From Gorsachius magnificus (Eukaryota > Chordata > Aves > Pelecaniformes > Ardeidae), in contig CM067081.1 of assembly GCA_034008185.1 (NCBI GenBank), forward strand, positions 184,533,510-184,597,509: a stretch of 64,000 nucleotides of DNA, read 5' to 3'. The stretch's first letter is position 1, and each line of letters begins with the position of its first letter. The notes beneath the pieces were generated by a model. That model worked only from the letters and a program-made list of their open reading frames with translations. It had not been told where the DNA came from and searched no databases. A program made the translations under genes and the position numbers. This document shows positions 11,501 to 25,700 of this stretch, piece by piece.

Positions 11501-14500
11501 TTTGTTTAAAATGTTTTGATTAGAGTATTTGGTTTTCAATTTAAAAATAAGGCATGTGATGGCTAAGAGAGCAGCTACTTGTGAATTCACAGATTTAAAG
11601 GCTGTAAAGAGTGAAACACATTAATCAACTCTGATCTGCATAATCCAGGTCATAAAATTCTATATAGTAATTCTTCGCAGAAATAGATTCTTTCTAGATG
11701 AGACTAAATCCATTAGAAAGTCTCAATTTCAGTACTCTAAGCATACATACAGAGAAAGTACACATCACCTAATTTTTGCAATAATTACTTATACTCACTG
11801 TGAAATATCTGCACTTGATTCCTACTCTGAATTTGTCCAGACTTTGCTCTCAGCTACTGCATCTTTTACACCTTTGCTAAACTAAACACTCTATTACCAG
11901 AAATCTTATCTTCCATCTCAGTAATTAAAGGATTCATTCAAGTTCCTCATGACCTACTCTTGTATAAACCAAATAGTCTCAGACTATGTTTTTTTGTGCT
12001 TTGAGTTATTCTTAAGGTGTTGTGGGATTTTTTTAAATTCTCATGAATTTTCATATGGAATCTGTATGATGTTGCATTCACATCTCCTTATTTCAGGGAA
12101 GAAATTCCTTTTTGTATATCCAAGTTCCAACACTAACTCATCTGGTCAAGATATAAAAAACAATTATGTGAAATTCAGCATAGTGCATATCATAACATTA
12201 CACTTGCCATGCACAGAATAAAAGCTAGGATTGCTCTGTCAGGAGTAGCGCATTAGTGGAAGAATGTTTTCTGGTACAAGTACACATTTTTGAACGTGCT
12301 GATTCTGTTGACACCATCTACAGTGTTATTCGGGTACTGTGCACATACCTGTGCAAGCACTTGCACTTCCATAACACAGATTGAGCTCAACATAAATAAA
12401 GGATTGTGTTTGGCTGGATCTCTGAGATATAAGGCTACATTGTTCTTCTTAATGAGCAAAATTAAAGTTCTCATCTTTAAATTTTTGCTTTTGGATAAGT
12501 GTTTTGATTAATTGATTTTTTTCATCAGAGGTAGGAGGAAGGGGAGTTTATGTGATTTTCCTTATTAAAATTGGCTGCTCCTTTCTCACTGGATGAAGGA
12601 AAAAGCTGTTCTCTTTCTTCTAAAACTGTGAAGAAAGTGAAGCACTTCCCTCTTTCCATTTTGTCTACTTTCCTCCTTCAAAGTCAACAAAGAAAACCAG
12701 ATTATTACAGATGACCTCAATCCCACCAAAATTGTTTCTAAAGTGTGAAAAGCTCTTTGGTAATTGCTGCAACTTGGATGAAAACTTTAAGAATCCACCT
12801 GACTCCCCTGCAACAATTATTTCTACAGTCCTCACAAACTTAGTCCCTGAACAAAATCAAACCTTACAAAGGAAACAAGTAGTAAGGACAGATCAAAGTC
12901 ACAGAACAATCTGGGATACACTCTTCCAAACACATTTACAAGATCAATACACACATATGCCTAACAAATGTTATAATTTTCCTCCTTTTTGCACTGATTT
13001 TTAGAGGCATTTTTAGAAGAGACATAATGTGGGTGTTTCTCTCCTTTCTGCAACCAGAAACCTCAAATATCCTCACTCAGCTCAATTCTGATCTATGGCT
13101 AAAAAAAAAACCCCTCTTGATTACAGTCATGAACCCACTGAACAGGAAGATGGAGCTAAGAACTTGAAAAATTGATGGGTTTGGGAACAAAGTGAAAAAA
13201 TTTCTAAAGGTCAGTGCTGGGAGAACAAACCCAAACTAAAAAAGGTTAGCATAATAGATTGCTAATTTCCCAGATCAAACTGCCATTTCAGTCAAGAAGA
13301 GGAATATGGGCTCTGCAGGTGAGGACAACAGTTTCACCACAGTGGAACACCAATCTGCTACACTTCTAGCCCCCATCACAGAATTTTTTAAAAACTAAGA
13401 TCCTGAAGGTAAAAGTGTGAAGGAGAGAAGTGAAGCTGCCTCTGAGAATGTAGGTGGTGTAAGACAACTTGCTTTGGTTTAAAACAGCTGCTTCTTCCTA
13501 AGGCAGGTGAGGATTCAACTTTTCATTAAAGAGCTTCCTAGAACCAAGTTCTTCTGACTGGAGAAGAAATTCACAGTGGTAACAAAAAAATTAATGGAAA
13601 AGAATATTTAAAGTGGCATAAAATACATTCACCAGAGTCCAAACAGCAAATGCAAATACTAGTAGCAGGTATCATTATCACTGGGTTTCAGAGCCTTGAC
13701 TATTTACTTCATTTGTTTACAGGTTCTAAAAAAACCCACGCCGTTCATTAACCCCTCTCCCAAGGTCCAACTCTTTCTATCTTAGCATCCTCAGAGTCCT
13801 GAGCAATATAAAGAAAATGACTCACATAGTAATCTGAAGAGAATCCACACCAAGGATGGATTTGTAAAGTTAAACCAAAAATTTAAATACCTGAATAAAG
13901 TTCACACTTACATTCGAATATCAGTGTGTGTGAGATATTCTGAGCCTGATTTTATTTCAGTTCTTTGTGGAAACAAGACCAAGTCACTCCTATTCCTCCC
14001 TTCTTCCTGATGTACTTTTTACAAGCTTCTTTAATGATGTTGACTACCTTGCATTTGCCTTCCTTTTACAATGCTAAATATTAAATTGTATTAATAAATT
14101 AAAAATAATATAGGTAGATGCAGAAGTGACACACTTCAGCACAGAGACATTAAGTTCATTCCTGACTGATATAATCCAAATAGACTTTTGTTATAACAGT
14201 CCTGGACCGAAATACTACTATAAACCAAAATTAGTGTTTCTTAAAATCTCAAATCACAACACAGGATTGCAACCCTAGTGATATACACCCAAGTTTATCG
14301 GAAAAGAGTTTTGTATATTCTGCTTTTCACCAAATCAATACTACTCTTAAAATGAAAGACTGAGTAGCGTAGTAACAGCATTGGTTACTATTTAACATCA
14401 GCAAGACTTAAAACAGTTTGCGCAATGAGTTCTTAAACAACTGCATTACATTGCCATAAAGTAAGCCTAAATATCAGTAGGTTATTCATTAATTTATTCT

Positions 14501-16550
14501 GACAAGACTTCGTTAATGGAATGCAAGGCATCATGTTACTAATCTGCCAGGCTTCCCTAAAATAACCTGTTCAATGAGATTAGGGATTTATGTGTGTACT
14601 CAGTCAGAGGGCTCGTATCTCAGATCCATTCCAGCCTTGAAATAGGTCCCATTGGGAATCATTTACTTTCAAACTGGTAATAGTCAATAATTCTAGAAAC
14701 TCAATATAACAGCTTCAAATCCATGTAATCATACAAATAAGTTCAAAGTTTACAATGCTTTTTTTTTAGAACTATCAAGTTACAGGGTTCAATAATATTT
14801 AAGATTCATTTCCCCCCACAACAAAAGACAAGTTTAAGAATTAGGTATTACGGTCTCCTACAAACACACGTTGCTTAGAACATCTAAAGTTTGCAGGCAG
14901 GGAATTCAAAATCTCCGCTATGTTTTATAATGTTTTGGAATTCTCAACTAACTGTCTTTTTAACTGTGTTCTAACCCTTGTGGCCTACACTCAGTATCTT
15001 AACAAAGCCATAATATACCTGAAGAAAAGAATATCCCAGGAACTACAGTATTTCCATTTATTAATTACAATTAAGAACAAGTATTGGGACAAAATGATGC
15101 AGCAGGGATCTAATGAAGTACAAGATGCAGCATGTAAGGAGTGAAGGACATGACTGGCCCGTACATTCATGTGGCTACCAGAGAGAGAAAGGGAGAATTT
15201 AGGTATATTTAGGTAGCATTTAGGTGCTGAAATATCTTTTTTTGTTTAGTAAAAAATTCTGCTGCATGCTGGCTGCTGTAGTCTGGTACAGCAAAACACC
15301 TCCAGGTACCTCATTAAAGCCACTGATGTCAGAAAGTGTGCATCCTGGTAAAGCCACCTTCTTTGGAAGCAACATCATAATTCTGGGGAAACAGCGATCT
15401 TTTCTATCTTTCTACACAGAAGATGTTGCTCAGCTGGTTGAGGTGATACAGTCTGCAGAGTGTTTTTAACATTCATGTAGGAAAAGTGAATAAAACCAAA
15501 ATCCAGACAATCAGAAAGATTTTTAAAGGACTGTTAGAAAACCAGAGCCATTGCAGGGCTAGTTCTCCACTATTTTGTGTGATGTATGCAGCACTTTGCA
15601 TAAGGTGAATATAAAGTTACTAAGGGAAATGTTATGTATTTGCTTTGGCAGATGACTGAACTACTGTGAGGAAACTGGATAACTCCTTATACACATACCT
15701 AAATAATACAAGCTAAGACCAAGTTACAAGATGTAACCATGTTAGGAACACATAAAATCAGACATAATCTATAATTAGATGTCATTAATTGTAACAAAGT
15801 AGAATATAACATCACATATGCATGCCAAGACAGCTGTGTAGAGACTTGCTTGAAGGAAAGACAAATGTCACTACAAGTTACAAACACTGGATCAGATAGG
15901 TGGCTAATGAAAGCAGTGTAGTTCCCGGGATTCACAAATTTAAACAACTCATGGCTTCATCTCACCAGACCTCCTTTAAGTGTATTCTTTACATTTTCAT
16001 GGTCATGGAAGTTGAAAATAAATAGAAAAGCCAATTTGAACAAAAAGGGCTAAGGCTGAATACAGGCGTCTAAATTCACAAGTGCCTTTCTAACAGCCTT
16101 TCCCTAACCAATCAGATACTAACCTACCTATTTCTGAACCACCACAAAGAATAAAATAAAAAAAATGCAAAATTCAGAGTACCAGTGCAAATTTATCACA
16201 AGTTTTCAGTAATTATTTTCAAAATGAATTCATGAAGTAGACCAGTAAGTAAATGCAAGAGATCACTATGAAACAGCATCTGTTCTTGCTTGATTCACTA
16301 CTAAAAGCAGATGTCAAATAGATTACTAAATAAATAGTTAGGTATAGCTGTTGGAATTGCCAGTTTCGAAATAAAACTTCATGTTATTCATTGATATACA
16401 AACGTATTTTGCACTTATTAATTGAACTACAGATACATGTTGGCTTTATGTGTCAAATTTCTGAGCAAAAAGAACATCAAGTATTTAACGGTAATGCTGA
16501 AACTCCTCACAAGGTTAAGGAAAGCTGTAAATAGGTGTGAGCTCATAAGT
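8576..16550. other. Long unique intron segment, nothing recognised
   Basis: About 8 kb of AT-rich sequence with no repeat family, splice-flanked exon or RNA gene that I can support. Open frames stay below about 100 codons and show no familiar domain. Confidence 0.5.
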
Positions 16551-16597
16551 ATCAATTGGACTGCATTGATTTACGTCCACTGATGAGCTGACCCTAC
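16551..16597 (+). repeat. Ancient short amniote repeat, copy 1
   Basis: The segment GCATTGATTTACGTCCACTG followed by ATGAGCTGACC resembles a short pattern (gatttacaccagctgaggatctggcc type) that recurs in reptile and bird DNA. The copy at 26279-26333 is in the opposite orientation. The family name is not known to me; recognition rests on this recurring pattern. Confidence 0.4.
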
Positions 16598-17877
16598 CTT
16601 TCACATTTATCTCATTTCATTAAGATACATTAATGATGGTGACTATGCAGAAAGGAAATAAAATAAGAATCTCAAGATGAGATAGATGGTGGTCATTAAC
16701 AGTGCATATTGCCTTATTGTTAAATTGCATAGAGATTGATTTCACCAAATACTAACATTAGCATATGACAGAGGTCTCAAATAATAATACTTAAGAAAAC
16801 TGCTGTAAAATGAAGAATGAAATATGTACAAATCTGTGCCTATTACATGTTTGAATTTGCTCAACTGAATTTGATGCTGAAACCGCATCATCAGCAAAGT
16901 ACTTAGGGGCACATTTAGCTTACAGTAATTCCTCACAGTTCAGAATTAAACACATACACTTCTGAGGTCTTTTGACTCACACTTAAAAACAGCAGACACG
17001 TGACTGCATTTTTATTTCCCCTATTTTACAGTATTTTACAGCAACTGGCACAGTGTACAAATTTCTGTCTGGTATTAATACATAAGTGTGGGGGAAATTA
17101 TCTGATTCCCTTACTTACATTCCCATTCCTGAATCTTTATCTACACCTTTTATTTATTTGCTTAGTTCTGTCAAGTCAGTCTTTTGGTTTTCTATTATTT
17201 CTCCTTACACCAACATTCATCTTGTCTGCTTAGATTGTGGATTACAGTACTAGCGTGTGAACTAAGAGATGCTGACACGGCATATCTGCTTGGCTGAGGA
17301 GGAAATAATTCTGTTAAGAATGAATATCCCAGATATAGACCAAGAAAGCTACCTGGAGCTGACAAAAGATAAATAAGATTATGCTGCTAGAATCATTTGC
17401 CTTGCTCGAGAGAATGCCAAAATCAGAAGGGTTGACATTGCCACTTACATTTCAAGGTTACAAACATAAATAGAAATAATTTACTTTAACTCCTAGTAGA
17501 CAGACATTTGCTCTCACAAAAGCACTGAACACAGTTTAGCAATTTAACAGATGGCATTTGAAATGGATCCTAAGGCTACAGAAGAAAAGAAAGAAGTTGG
17601 GTACGTACAGATTAGCACAAAGGTGCAGTTCAAATCAAATTCTACATCAGAATGGGATGTAGAATTTGATGTGTTTATCTCAGCACAGTTCAGGTTGTTG
17701 CTTACATTTCTACAAATTCCAAACTAACTCTGATGACAGAAAATAATTTATGTATCTTTGGGATAATACATTTTTTTACTTCTAATAAATGACTGCCCTA
17801 GGTTTCTCCATCCAAAGAAAAAGAGCAAAACTACACCAAAGGTCAGATCTAACCGGGCATTTGGGAACACTTCAGAG
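16598..17877. other. Unique intron with one perfect hairpin
   Basis: Nothing recognised other than the inverted repeat at 17634-17670, listed separately. Confidence 0.5.
17634..17670. repeat. Perfect 15-bp inverted repeat, 7-nt loop
   Basis: The left arm ATCAAATTCTACATC (17634-17648) and right arm GATGTAGAATTTGAT (17656-17670) are exact reverse complements, separated by AGAATGG. No known RNA gene or transposon terminus was recognised around it. Confidence 0.9.
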
Positions 17878-18490
17878 AATCATAGAACCATGGAATGGTT
17901 TGGTTTGGAAGGGACCTCTAAGATCATCTAGTCCAACCCCCCTGCCATGGGCAGGGACATCTTTCCCTAGATCGGGCTACTCAAAGCATCGTTCAGCCTG
18001 ACCTTGAACTCCCCCAAGGATAGGGCAGCCACAACTTCTCTGGGCCTGTTCCAGTGTCTCACAAACATGACCATAAAAAATTTCTTCCTTATATCCAATC
18101 TCTTTCAGTTTAAAATCCTTTTCCTTTGTCCTGTCACTACAGGCCTTGGTAAAAAGTCTTTCTCTGCCTTTCTTATGAGCCCCCTTTATATATTGAAAGG
18201 CTACAATAAGGTCTCCCCTCAGCCTTCTCTTCTCTAGGCTGCAACTCTCTCAGCCTGTCCTCAGGAGAGGTGCTCCAGCCCTCAGATCATTTTCATGGCT
18301 CTCTGGACCCACTCCAACAGGTCCATGTGATTCTTGAGCTGGACATAGTGCTCCAGGTGGGGCTTCATGAAAGTTAAGCAGTGGGGGGGGGAGTCAACTC
18401 CCTTGACCTCCTGGCCACGCTGCTTTTTAGGCAGCCCAGGATATGTTTAGTTTTTGGGGCTGCAAGCGCCCATTGCCAGCTCATGTTCAA
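17878..18490 (-). mobile_element. CR1 LINE 3' copy, diverged
   Basis: The 3' tail AATCATAGAACCATGGAATG begins at 17878, followed by GGTTTGGAAGGGACCTCTAA and the usual CR1 3' UTR. Further along lies the reverse complement of the C-terminal ORF2 region (TCCTTATATCCAATCTC, CTCAGCCTTCTCTTCTCTAG). Small deletions and base changes disrupt the frame throughout, more than in the copies at 38538 and 50326, so it is older. The match ends near 18490 at TCATGTTCAA. Confidence 0.92.
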
Positions 18491-21400
18491 TTTTTTTTAG
18501 TAATGCATAAAAGGTAACCCAGACATCTTTCCCACAGTTTTATTTACATAAATGTCTCACTTCAGAGCCACTGACAAGAAAAAACTTAATAAAGAACAAA
18601 ATATAGACATGTCTCTCATAAGCAACTGTGTTAATGAACTGTTTGCACTGCTTGCAGCAGGTTAAGAATATTAAATTTTTGCTCCTGCCAAGTACAGCAG
18701 ATATTTTCTATTTTTTATCTCCCTAGGAACTTGTCATAGTATCTCGTGGTAAGGATGTTTTTACATTCTGTAGTTACGGGTTAGTATGTAAAAGGTATCT
18801 GCTTGAGATCACTGATAGATTATATATGTCGCCTATATGGCAGAGCAGACAGCACTTTAAAAGTCTGATTCTATAAATGTTCTATACCTTAAAGCTGACT
18901 AGTCCTCCTGCAAAAGTGTTTAAGGGGCTGAACTTGACCCCAATTTCCTGGTTGTGTCTACTTTTAACAAGCCAGTGTATGCCCTGCTGTACCTTCCGAC
19001 AGCTGCTTTGATGTTATTTTTGCCTACAAAAGGCTTGTTCTCGCTATTTCAAAGGGTACAGACCCTGAATATTCTTTTGCACAATGTGAATGACTAATGG
19101 GAAGTACACCAATATTTATAATTGTTAAACTTAAAAAACTTTAAAGAATTCAGCATCAATCATAACATCACACTGTATTTGCAATTACATATAATTAATC
19201 TGAAATACCTGCTGTAAGGAGTTAAAGATTTTTCATTCTTGTGTAATTATTCCTCATAATTATTCCTTTCCATATAAACACATCTCAAACTGAATGCATT
19301 CCAACTACTAACACATAAAGCATGCTTTCCGTAAAAAAAGTTGTTACAATTGCTGCATCCCATTATTGTACTACTCCTAACCCATATTATATAGGCCGAA
19401 TATGTAAAATATTCCGTACTTCATTCCAAGGTGCCCAAGGATACCATTTTTTGTCTTTTATTTAAATGAAGAACAAGTAGGTGGCTGAAAAAAAAATCCT
19501 GAATTAGGTGGAAAAGGTTAATTTTCTATGCATGTTTCAGCTGACAAAAAAATGAAATTCCAATTTTTGGATAAATTCATTCTTTCAATATTCATTTTTC
19601 TCTGAAATTGGGGCAAAACGGTGATACAGGAAAACTTTCTGAGGGAAGATGAATTCTGAAAACTTTCAGTTCCAAAATGCCATTTTGCATACACATCTCC
19701 TGTGCTGTGCTGCGGACTATCGCTCTCCTGAGAAGACACAGAACATCATGAGGAGTATGGTCTGGCTGTTGAACACCGGCGACAGGGAAGTACAAAGACA
19801 TGAGTTACCCAGACCATATTTCCTATAAACTCGTAGGCCACCACAGTGATTTAGATTCATGTAACGTGTAATGGAAAACTCTTTTAAAAGCCAACATTTT
19901 ACATCACCTCTCCTTAAAAGTGAAAACAAGGGAAAGCAAACGCTGTCCTGTTGAAATTCTCAGTTTGCAGAAAACACTTTTTCTGTAGAAAATTCTGACT
20001 TAAAAGATTTATCCAGTTGTCATACAAATTTATGAGGGTTGGTTGGGGTTTTTTTTTTCCCCTGCTGGGTCTGTCTGTAGTGCCAGCCCTTGGTCAAGCA
20101 GCACACTTGAAGAGCCAGAGCATTTTCATCCTAAGTCTGGCTAGAGTTATCTTGACAGCAGATGTCAAGAAAAATCTGCCACTGGGAAATCAGAAACATA
20201 TGCAGAACAAATTTGGGGAAAGACTTCAAGAATGGCAATGTGGAAACATTTTTAATGAAATACTGCAGGAGTGCTGAAAACCGTAGTTCAAGAGTTTCAA
20301 CCCACCAATGAAAACAGTAACTTTTGTAAATACAGACATATCACTTCAGTTCTCTGCCACATTTTCTCTGGTAGATTTAGTGGCTGATAGAAGATAGAAC
20401 TACATAATGAAGGCAAAGCTCCTTGTAGATTAAAAAAATTACCTAAGTGCTAAAGAGTACTAGTGCTATTATAACAAAGTCAGTTTATTTATCAAGGGGT
20501 TAGAATTACTTTAAGACACTGTAAGGTCTCAGTTATTGAAGTCTCAGTAAGAGGCCATAAGCAGAGCTAACCTTTTTCTTTTTCTGCTGCGATGGTGAAG
20601 TCAAAATGGAAGAAATTAAAGGCAGAAAAGAGGCATTTTGTACATGGATTTCCATGCGTACCTAGAAGGATGTATGAGGAAGTTCTATGACATGAAACCC
20701 CATTTGGAAATATTTCTACCTTGCTATTTCCATTTTGCCTCTCCTCGCTCTTGGCCTTGCTCAGTTATCGCCCTCCCAGTTTCCAGTGTCTGAAGCAGCT
20801 TCTCTAGAAGCTTTCTAGCTTTACTCGAGTTTTGCAACTGCTGATGCCAAAACTGTATGTACACAAAACACAAAGAAGAGTCTCAGCAATGTCCACAAAT
20901 ACAAATACGCGTACCTTTCCTCCTCCTGTTCTCTCTCCTGCATTTATAAGCCCACAGATACTGTCTCCTATCCCAACTTCTCCATGCTGTTTCTTTCCTC
21001 TTTCTCAGTGGTCCGCAGGCAGGAAGAGATCCTTGGAACGGCAGCATTTTCAATCAGATTATCTCTTTCAAAGCCTTCATTACTGAGCTCTTCAAGTCGC
21101 ATAGCAAAACCTCTGAAGAGTACCATTCAAAATTAATGCTTTGTTATGAAACTCAGTCATCTGATGTGTTTGCACAGAGCAACCACTGATCTCAGCAGAA
21201 CTCATCACCAACCTAATAAAAGCTAATAGCATATTTTTACTCTATCACACTACGAAACATTTCAGTTTATCTGAGTTTCTAAATGGTAACAGCAGCGCAG
21301 TGTTACCCCTGAATTTTGCTGCCTTGTACTGTGGTTCAAGTGATTTATTCATCAGGGCTTCTTGTTGTCTTTAACTGGTTTCACCTGCAGACAGCAAGAT

Positions 21401-22555
21401 CAAATCCTTTAAAATGAATGCTCTGTGATGATAGAAGCAGGGGAGGAAGCTTTCAGTGTACACATCTCCACTACGTAAACCATAAAAACCAAGTCACATT
21501 TTGGTCCCACCAGCTTAATAACACCCTTTTCATTGACAAACACAGATTGACAAAGTGTTTTCTAAGTGTCTTGAAAAGAAGCAACAATCTTATGTATATG
21601 CCACCTTTGTATATTAAGAGTTAGAAATGCTGGTACAATAGATGAAAAGCAAACAAAATATTCTTTGAAGCACCATTTTGAATAGGAGCATTCCTTCCTG
21701 AGCCAAAAGAGCACTGCTGTCCAGCAGACAGAATAATGCCATTTTAGTCATGGTGAAACAAAGGCTGAGTATAGGAGATCTTAGGCAAAAATATAATTTT
21801 CTCCGCTCCACTCCACTACTCTCTGGGTGTAGTAAGAATCCTTTTTTCAACAGCAGTAAGCAGAAAGTTAGTTTTCTTTTACAAGGTGTGTGGTGCCAGC
21901 TACGTTGCTGCACTAATACATAAGGAGCAACGAGAAATGCTAAGGGTTACCTGCATGCAGATGTAACAAAGGGAAGGAAATGCAGACCATGACAATTTAA
22001 GGAATTCATCTACCTAAAGTGTATGAACTCCCCTTTTTGATGTTTTTTTTTTTTTTTACTTTTCTTTTGTATGTCTCAGAAAGTAAATTCCATTTCATTT
22101 GCATTCTCTCATGCGATTTTTCCTTCACTGTAAACTGAAATTTCACCTGGTGATGACCCTGCATGAACAATATTATTAATTCAAGATGGACTTTCTCCTT
22201 CCCCTGCTTTTTGGTTTTTTTAACAAATTATGCCCCATTTCTGTTTGCTGGCTACCGCTGAAGATAATGCTGAAGATAATGCCATATTTGAAGCTTAAAT
22301 TGGGCATTTCAGAGAAAAGAAAGTAAACGTCAGCAGAAGACATAGACAGGACCCAAATATAAAAGGAAAACCATATGAAGAGAGAATATTATATATTCTG
22401 TTCCCTAACACAAAAACTAGGAAATAGCCAATGAAATTATCAGGATCTTAGAAAAAGCCAGTATTTTCCACAGAGTGCGCAATGCAAGCCTAGAGTTCCT
22501 CTTGCTGGGTAGCGTAGTAGCAAAAAAGGTAGGTAATTTGAAAAAGAGATATTAT
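18491..22555. other. Unique AT-rich intron, nothing recognised
   Basis: About 4 kb with no supported repeat family, exon or RNA gene. A short poly-T run lies near 22043-22057. The decayed LINE at 22556 marks the right edge. Confidence 0.5.
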
Positions 22556-22787
22556 AGATTCATTGAAGAAAGCCCATTAAGGGCTACTAATATATAGGTA
22601 CATCATCTAGGACAGAAAACTCCTAAGCACTGCACTGGTGGAAACTGCGAGGGTACACTGGGAGAAGCATCACCATATTCTTCTCCTGTGCTCCTTTCCC
22701 AGGTGTCTGACCACTGTCAGAAATAGGACGTTTCTAAAAGTTAGACAAAGAGTCTGACACATTACAGGCTGCCTTATGTTCTTATGA
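22556..22787 (+). mobile_element. Ancient LINE 3' end (CR1/L3-like clade)
   Basis: The stretch reads CCATTAAGGGCTACTAATAT, then CATCATCTAGGACAGAAAAC, GACCACTGTCAGAAATAGGA and finally GCCTTATGTTCTTATG at 22787. This order matches the 3' end of an ancient amniote LINE whose consensus ends in TTCTTATG. Only the 3' UTR part is seen. It is strongly diverged, so the clade assignment is tentative, but the terminal block is characteristic. Confidence 0.65.
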
Positions 22788-25700
22788 CATGATAGATAAC
22801 CGCAGGTCATAAAACTAAACAAAAAATAACTTCTTACAGCTGTGTGAAACAGCTGTAAGAAATATGTTGGTGTGTTACTTTCCTCTACATAGGTTTAAAC
22901 TGAGATGGAACAAAAAGTAGCACCACAGAAGATTTTTGTTGATGCTGGGTCCTAGTGAAAACAGACATACAGCAACAGTGCTTTATTTATGTATATGTTG
23001 GCAACAGCACTGACAAATACTTTATTAATGTCTAAATGCTCCTCCTGGTAGACCACAATTTCATCCAAGGACACTTTGGAAAACCTCATAGAGCAACTAA
23101 CCACTGTTTGCCTGAAGTGCAGACAGCTCCAGAACTTTTTTTAACACTCTGTGGTATTGCTGTGCATATTTAAGCACAGCAAATTTCACCAGCAACTCTC
23201 CTTTCTACAAAACTTTTTTCCCCAAAAGAACAGCAGCACAATGCAGTCCCTCTGAAGCTGTAATGGCCTTCAGTATACAATACAAACAGGCAATCATAAC
23301 TTTGTGCATCTATTGAGCAAAAGATACTTGGATAAAAAATACACACTGTAAGTATACAGGAATTAAAATTCAGTTATCTCAGTCTAGCCCTTACTCGTCC
23401 TTTACAGTGTTGTATCCAGAAAATCACCGGTTTCTGGACGTCTCATTTTAGGGATGACCAGAACTTCAGAGAAGCCTCACAAAAGGAAATTATTACAACC
23501 AGCCTGCTGGCCTGGAAGCAATGTGCTTCCCTATTTTTCCTGAGACAGAACAAAACCGGAGCTTTCATTTCACCTGATCAGCTGCTGTTCTACGTCTCTC
23601 TACAAAGCATCTGTTTGTCCAAAATACAAACCATTTCCTGCGTTGCTTTGCAGAAGAGTGCTGGTTTGGATCCTGGGCATAAGCTGCCTCCCAGTGGTGA
23701 GGAATATAGAAAGCAATAGGAAAAATAGGAAACTGAAAGCAAAGGCTGCACGATACTGAGGTCCCAGCTTCCTACTCAGATGCCATCTCCTATGCTCCTG
23801 CAGTGGCACCAGTGCTCACACCAGGACCAGACCGGACGACTGGAGCCAGGCTGAAGTAACTCCCTCACACACCCCAAACTGCATACAGTGAGAGTGCTCG
23901 GCCCTCAGCACCACATTATTTTGCTTTACAGATCCACTCCTGTTCTGCCACACAACTTGCTAACATAGATACAGGCTGCACAGGTTCCACTTGCCTAGTG
24001 GGAAGCAAGATGAGTCTGTGCTTATCTTATCCTTTTGAGAAGGTTATAAGTTAGTCCTATCTTAGCACAGAGCCTATTCTTGTCACTTAGATTATATCTA
24101 ACTGTGAAAGAGGTTATACTCCATGCCTGTTCCTCTTCCATGCAAGGACGAATTTTGACCTGACAAAATAAGCCAGGCAAAGCTATTTTGACTAGATGTA
24201 GGCTCTCAACAGAAAAAAAAGTTCTGATATCCAAGCTCACAAAACATATACTACCATAACAGAAGGTAAATTTTCACAGTGGGTGTCACAATAAGAGCCA
24301 GCTCTTCAGGAGTGGTAGGGCTTACCCATGCCATGGTGAGCCCATGATGTGCAAGCACAGCAGGACAGGGAACCAGGCTAAGAGCTGGTCCTCTGGGAGG
24401 TGCACAGATTTGGGGAAGCAGAGACTCCATCAAATAAGTAACAATAAGGAACAAGACTAACCAGAGTACTTCTCGACTGTGTCAGTTAAAGTGGTCCCCT
24501 GAAGCTAACACAGGCCAGAGCACACCAATTAATTAGGTTGTTAATGTGGAAGACATATAGATGGTAACTGATGTGAGTTTCTTTTTTGGTGCAATATTGG
24601 CAAGAAGGAGAATAGACTACAAGGGGTGACCCAGAGGTAGCCGCAGAAGAGCAGTCATACCATGGGAAGAAAGCCCATCATTTCCCTATTTAAGAAATTA
24701 GCTAGGTTTAATGCATGCCAAGTAAGTCATATGACATCCTTTACTGCTTAAGTACATAAGAAACATCTTAAATCCCCTCCCACCTTGAGGTGGTGAGTAA
24801 ATTGATATACCTGAAGAATTTGTGCCGCCTTTGGTCCTAAGCTGTGCAGCTCTGCAGTATGGCTACTTCCTTTCAACTTTTCTGCCTAACTTTTAGGAGG
24901 TGGTGGCAGAGGGCTCTGCTTCTTAGGCTCTGCTCCTTCCCTCTTTGAATCTCCTTTTCCATTTTCCAGGCTGGAAAACTCACCTCTAGCCAGGAACAAA
25001 AAAAAAATGCTTCCTGAAGGAACCAAGTTATCAAGAAATACTCAGTGGCTAGCCTGTCCCTGCTCCTTCCCTGAATCCTCTCCCAGGCACCCGCCTCCCT
25101 GGATGGCAGGGCAATGGCCGAGCCAAACCGTGCCCGTCAGTCTGAAGCAGATTTCCAAATACAAAATGGCAACTCGCACACAAACGAAGTCAGGCTCCAA
25201 GGAGGAGTTTACAAAGCAAAAACAGATTTAAAAATCAGGCACAGGCACATCTTTTTGTAGCAAATGGATTACTAATACCGCTGAAGGAAAGCTGTGGCCT
25301 GGAGACTTGAACTACGCTTGTCTGTCTCCCACAGATGTTGTCACTGTCCTGCTATCTACACTTATTGTTCCTGCGGTACTTTCACTTCTATCTAATGAAT
25401 TAATTGCTTCCAATTAATTGACAGCAGCTTCATACTGTATTACCAAAGGATTACAAATTAAATTTTAATTATGGTTCATTGTGCAGGAGAAATCAAGTAT
25501 AAACATAATCACACTCCTTTATAAAGTAAGTACACTAGACATTTTCCAGAACAGATGCACACTGTCCAAATTATAGTCAATTCTGATATATTGTAAACAA
25601 GCTAAGACTCATTTATTAAACTGAAAGTATCACACCTCCCACACATAAATGCATGAGACAAATGTTTAAAGCTTCAAATTTTCACAGATGGTAGCAAGAA

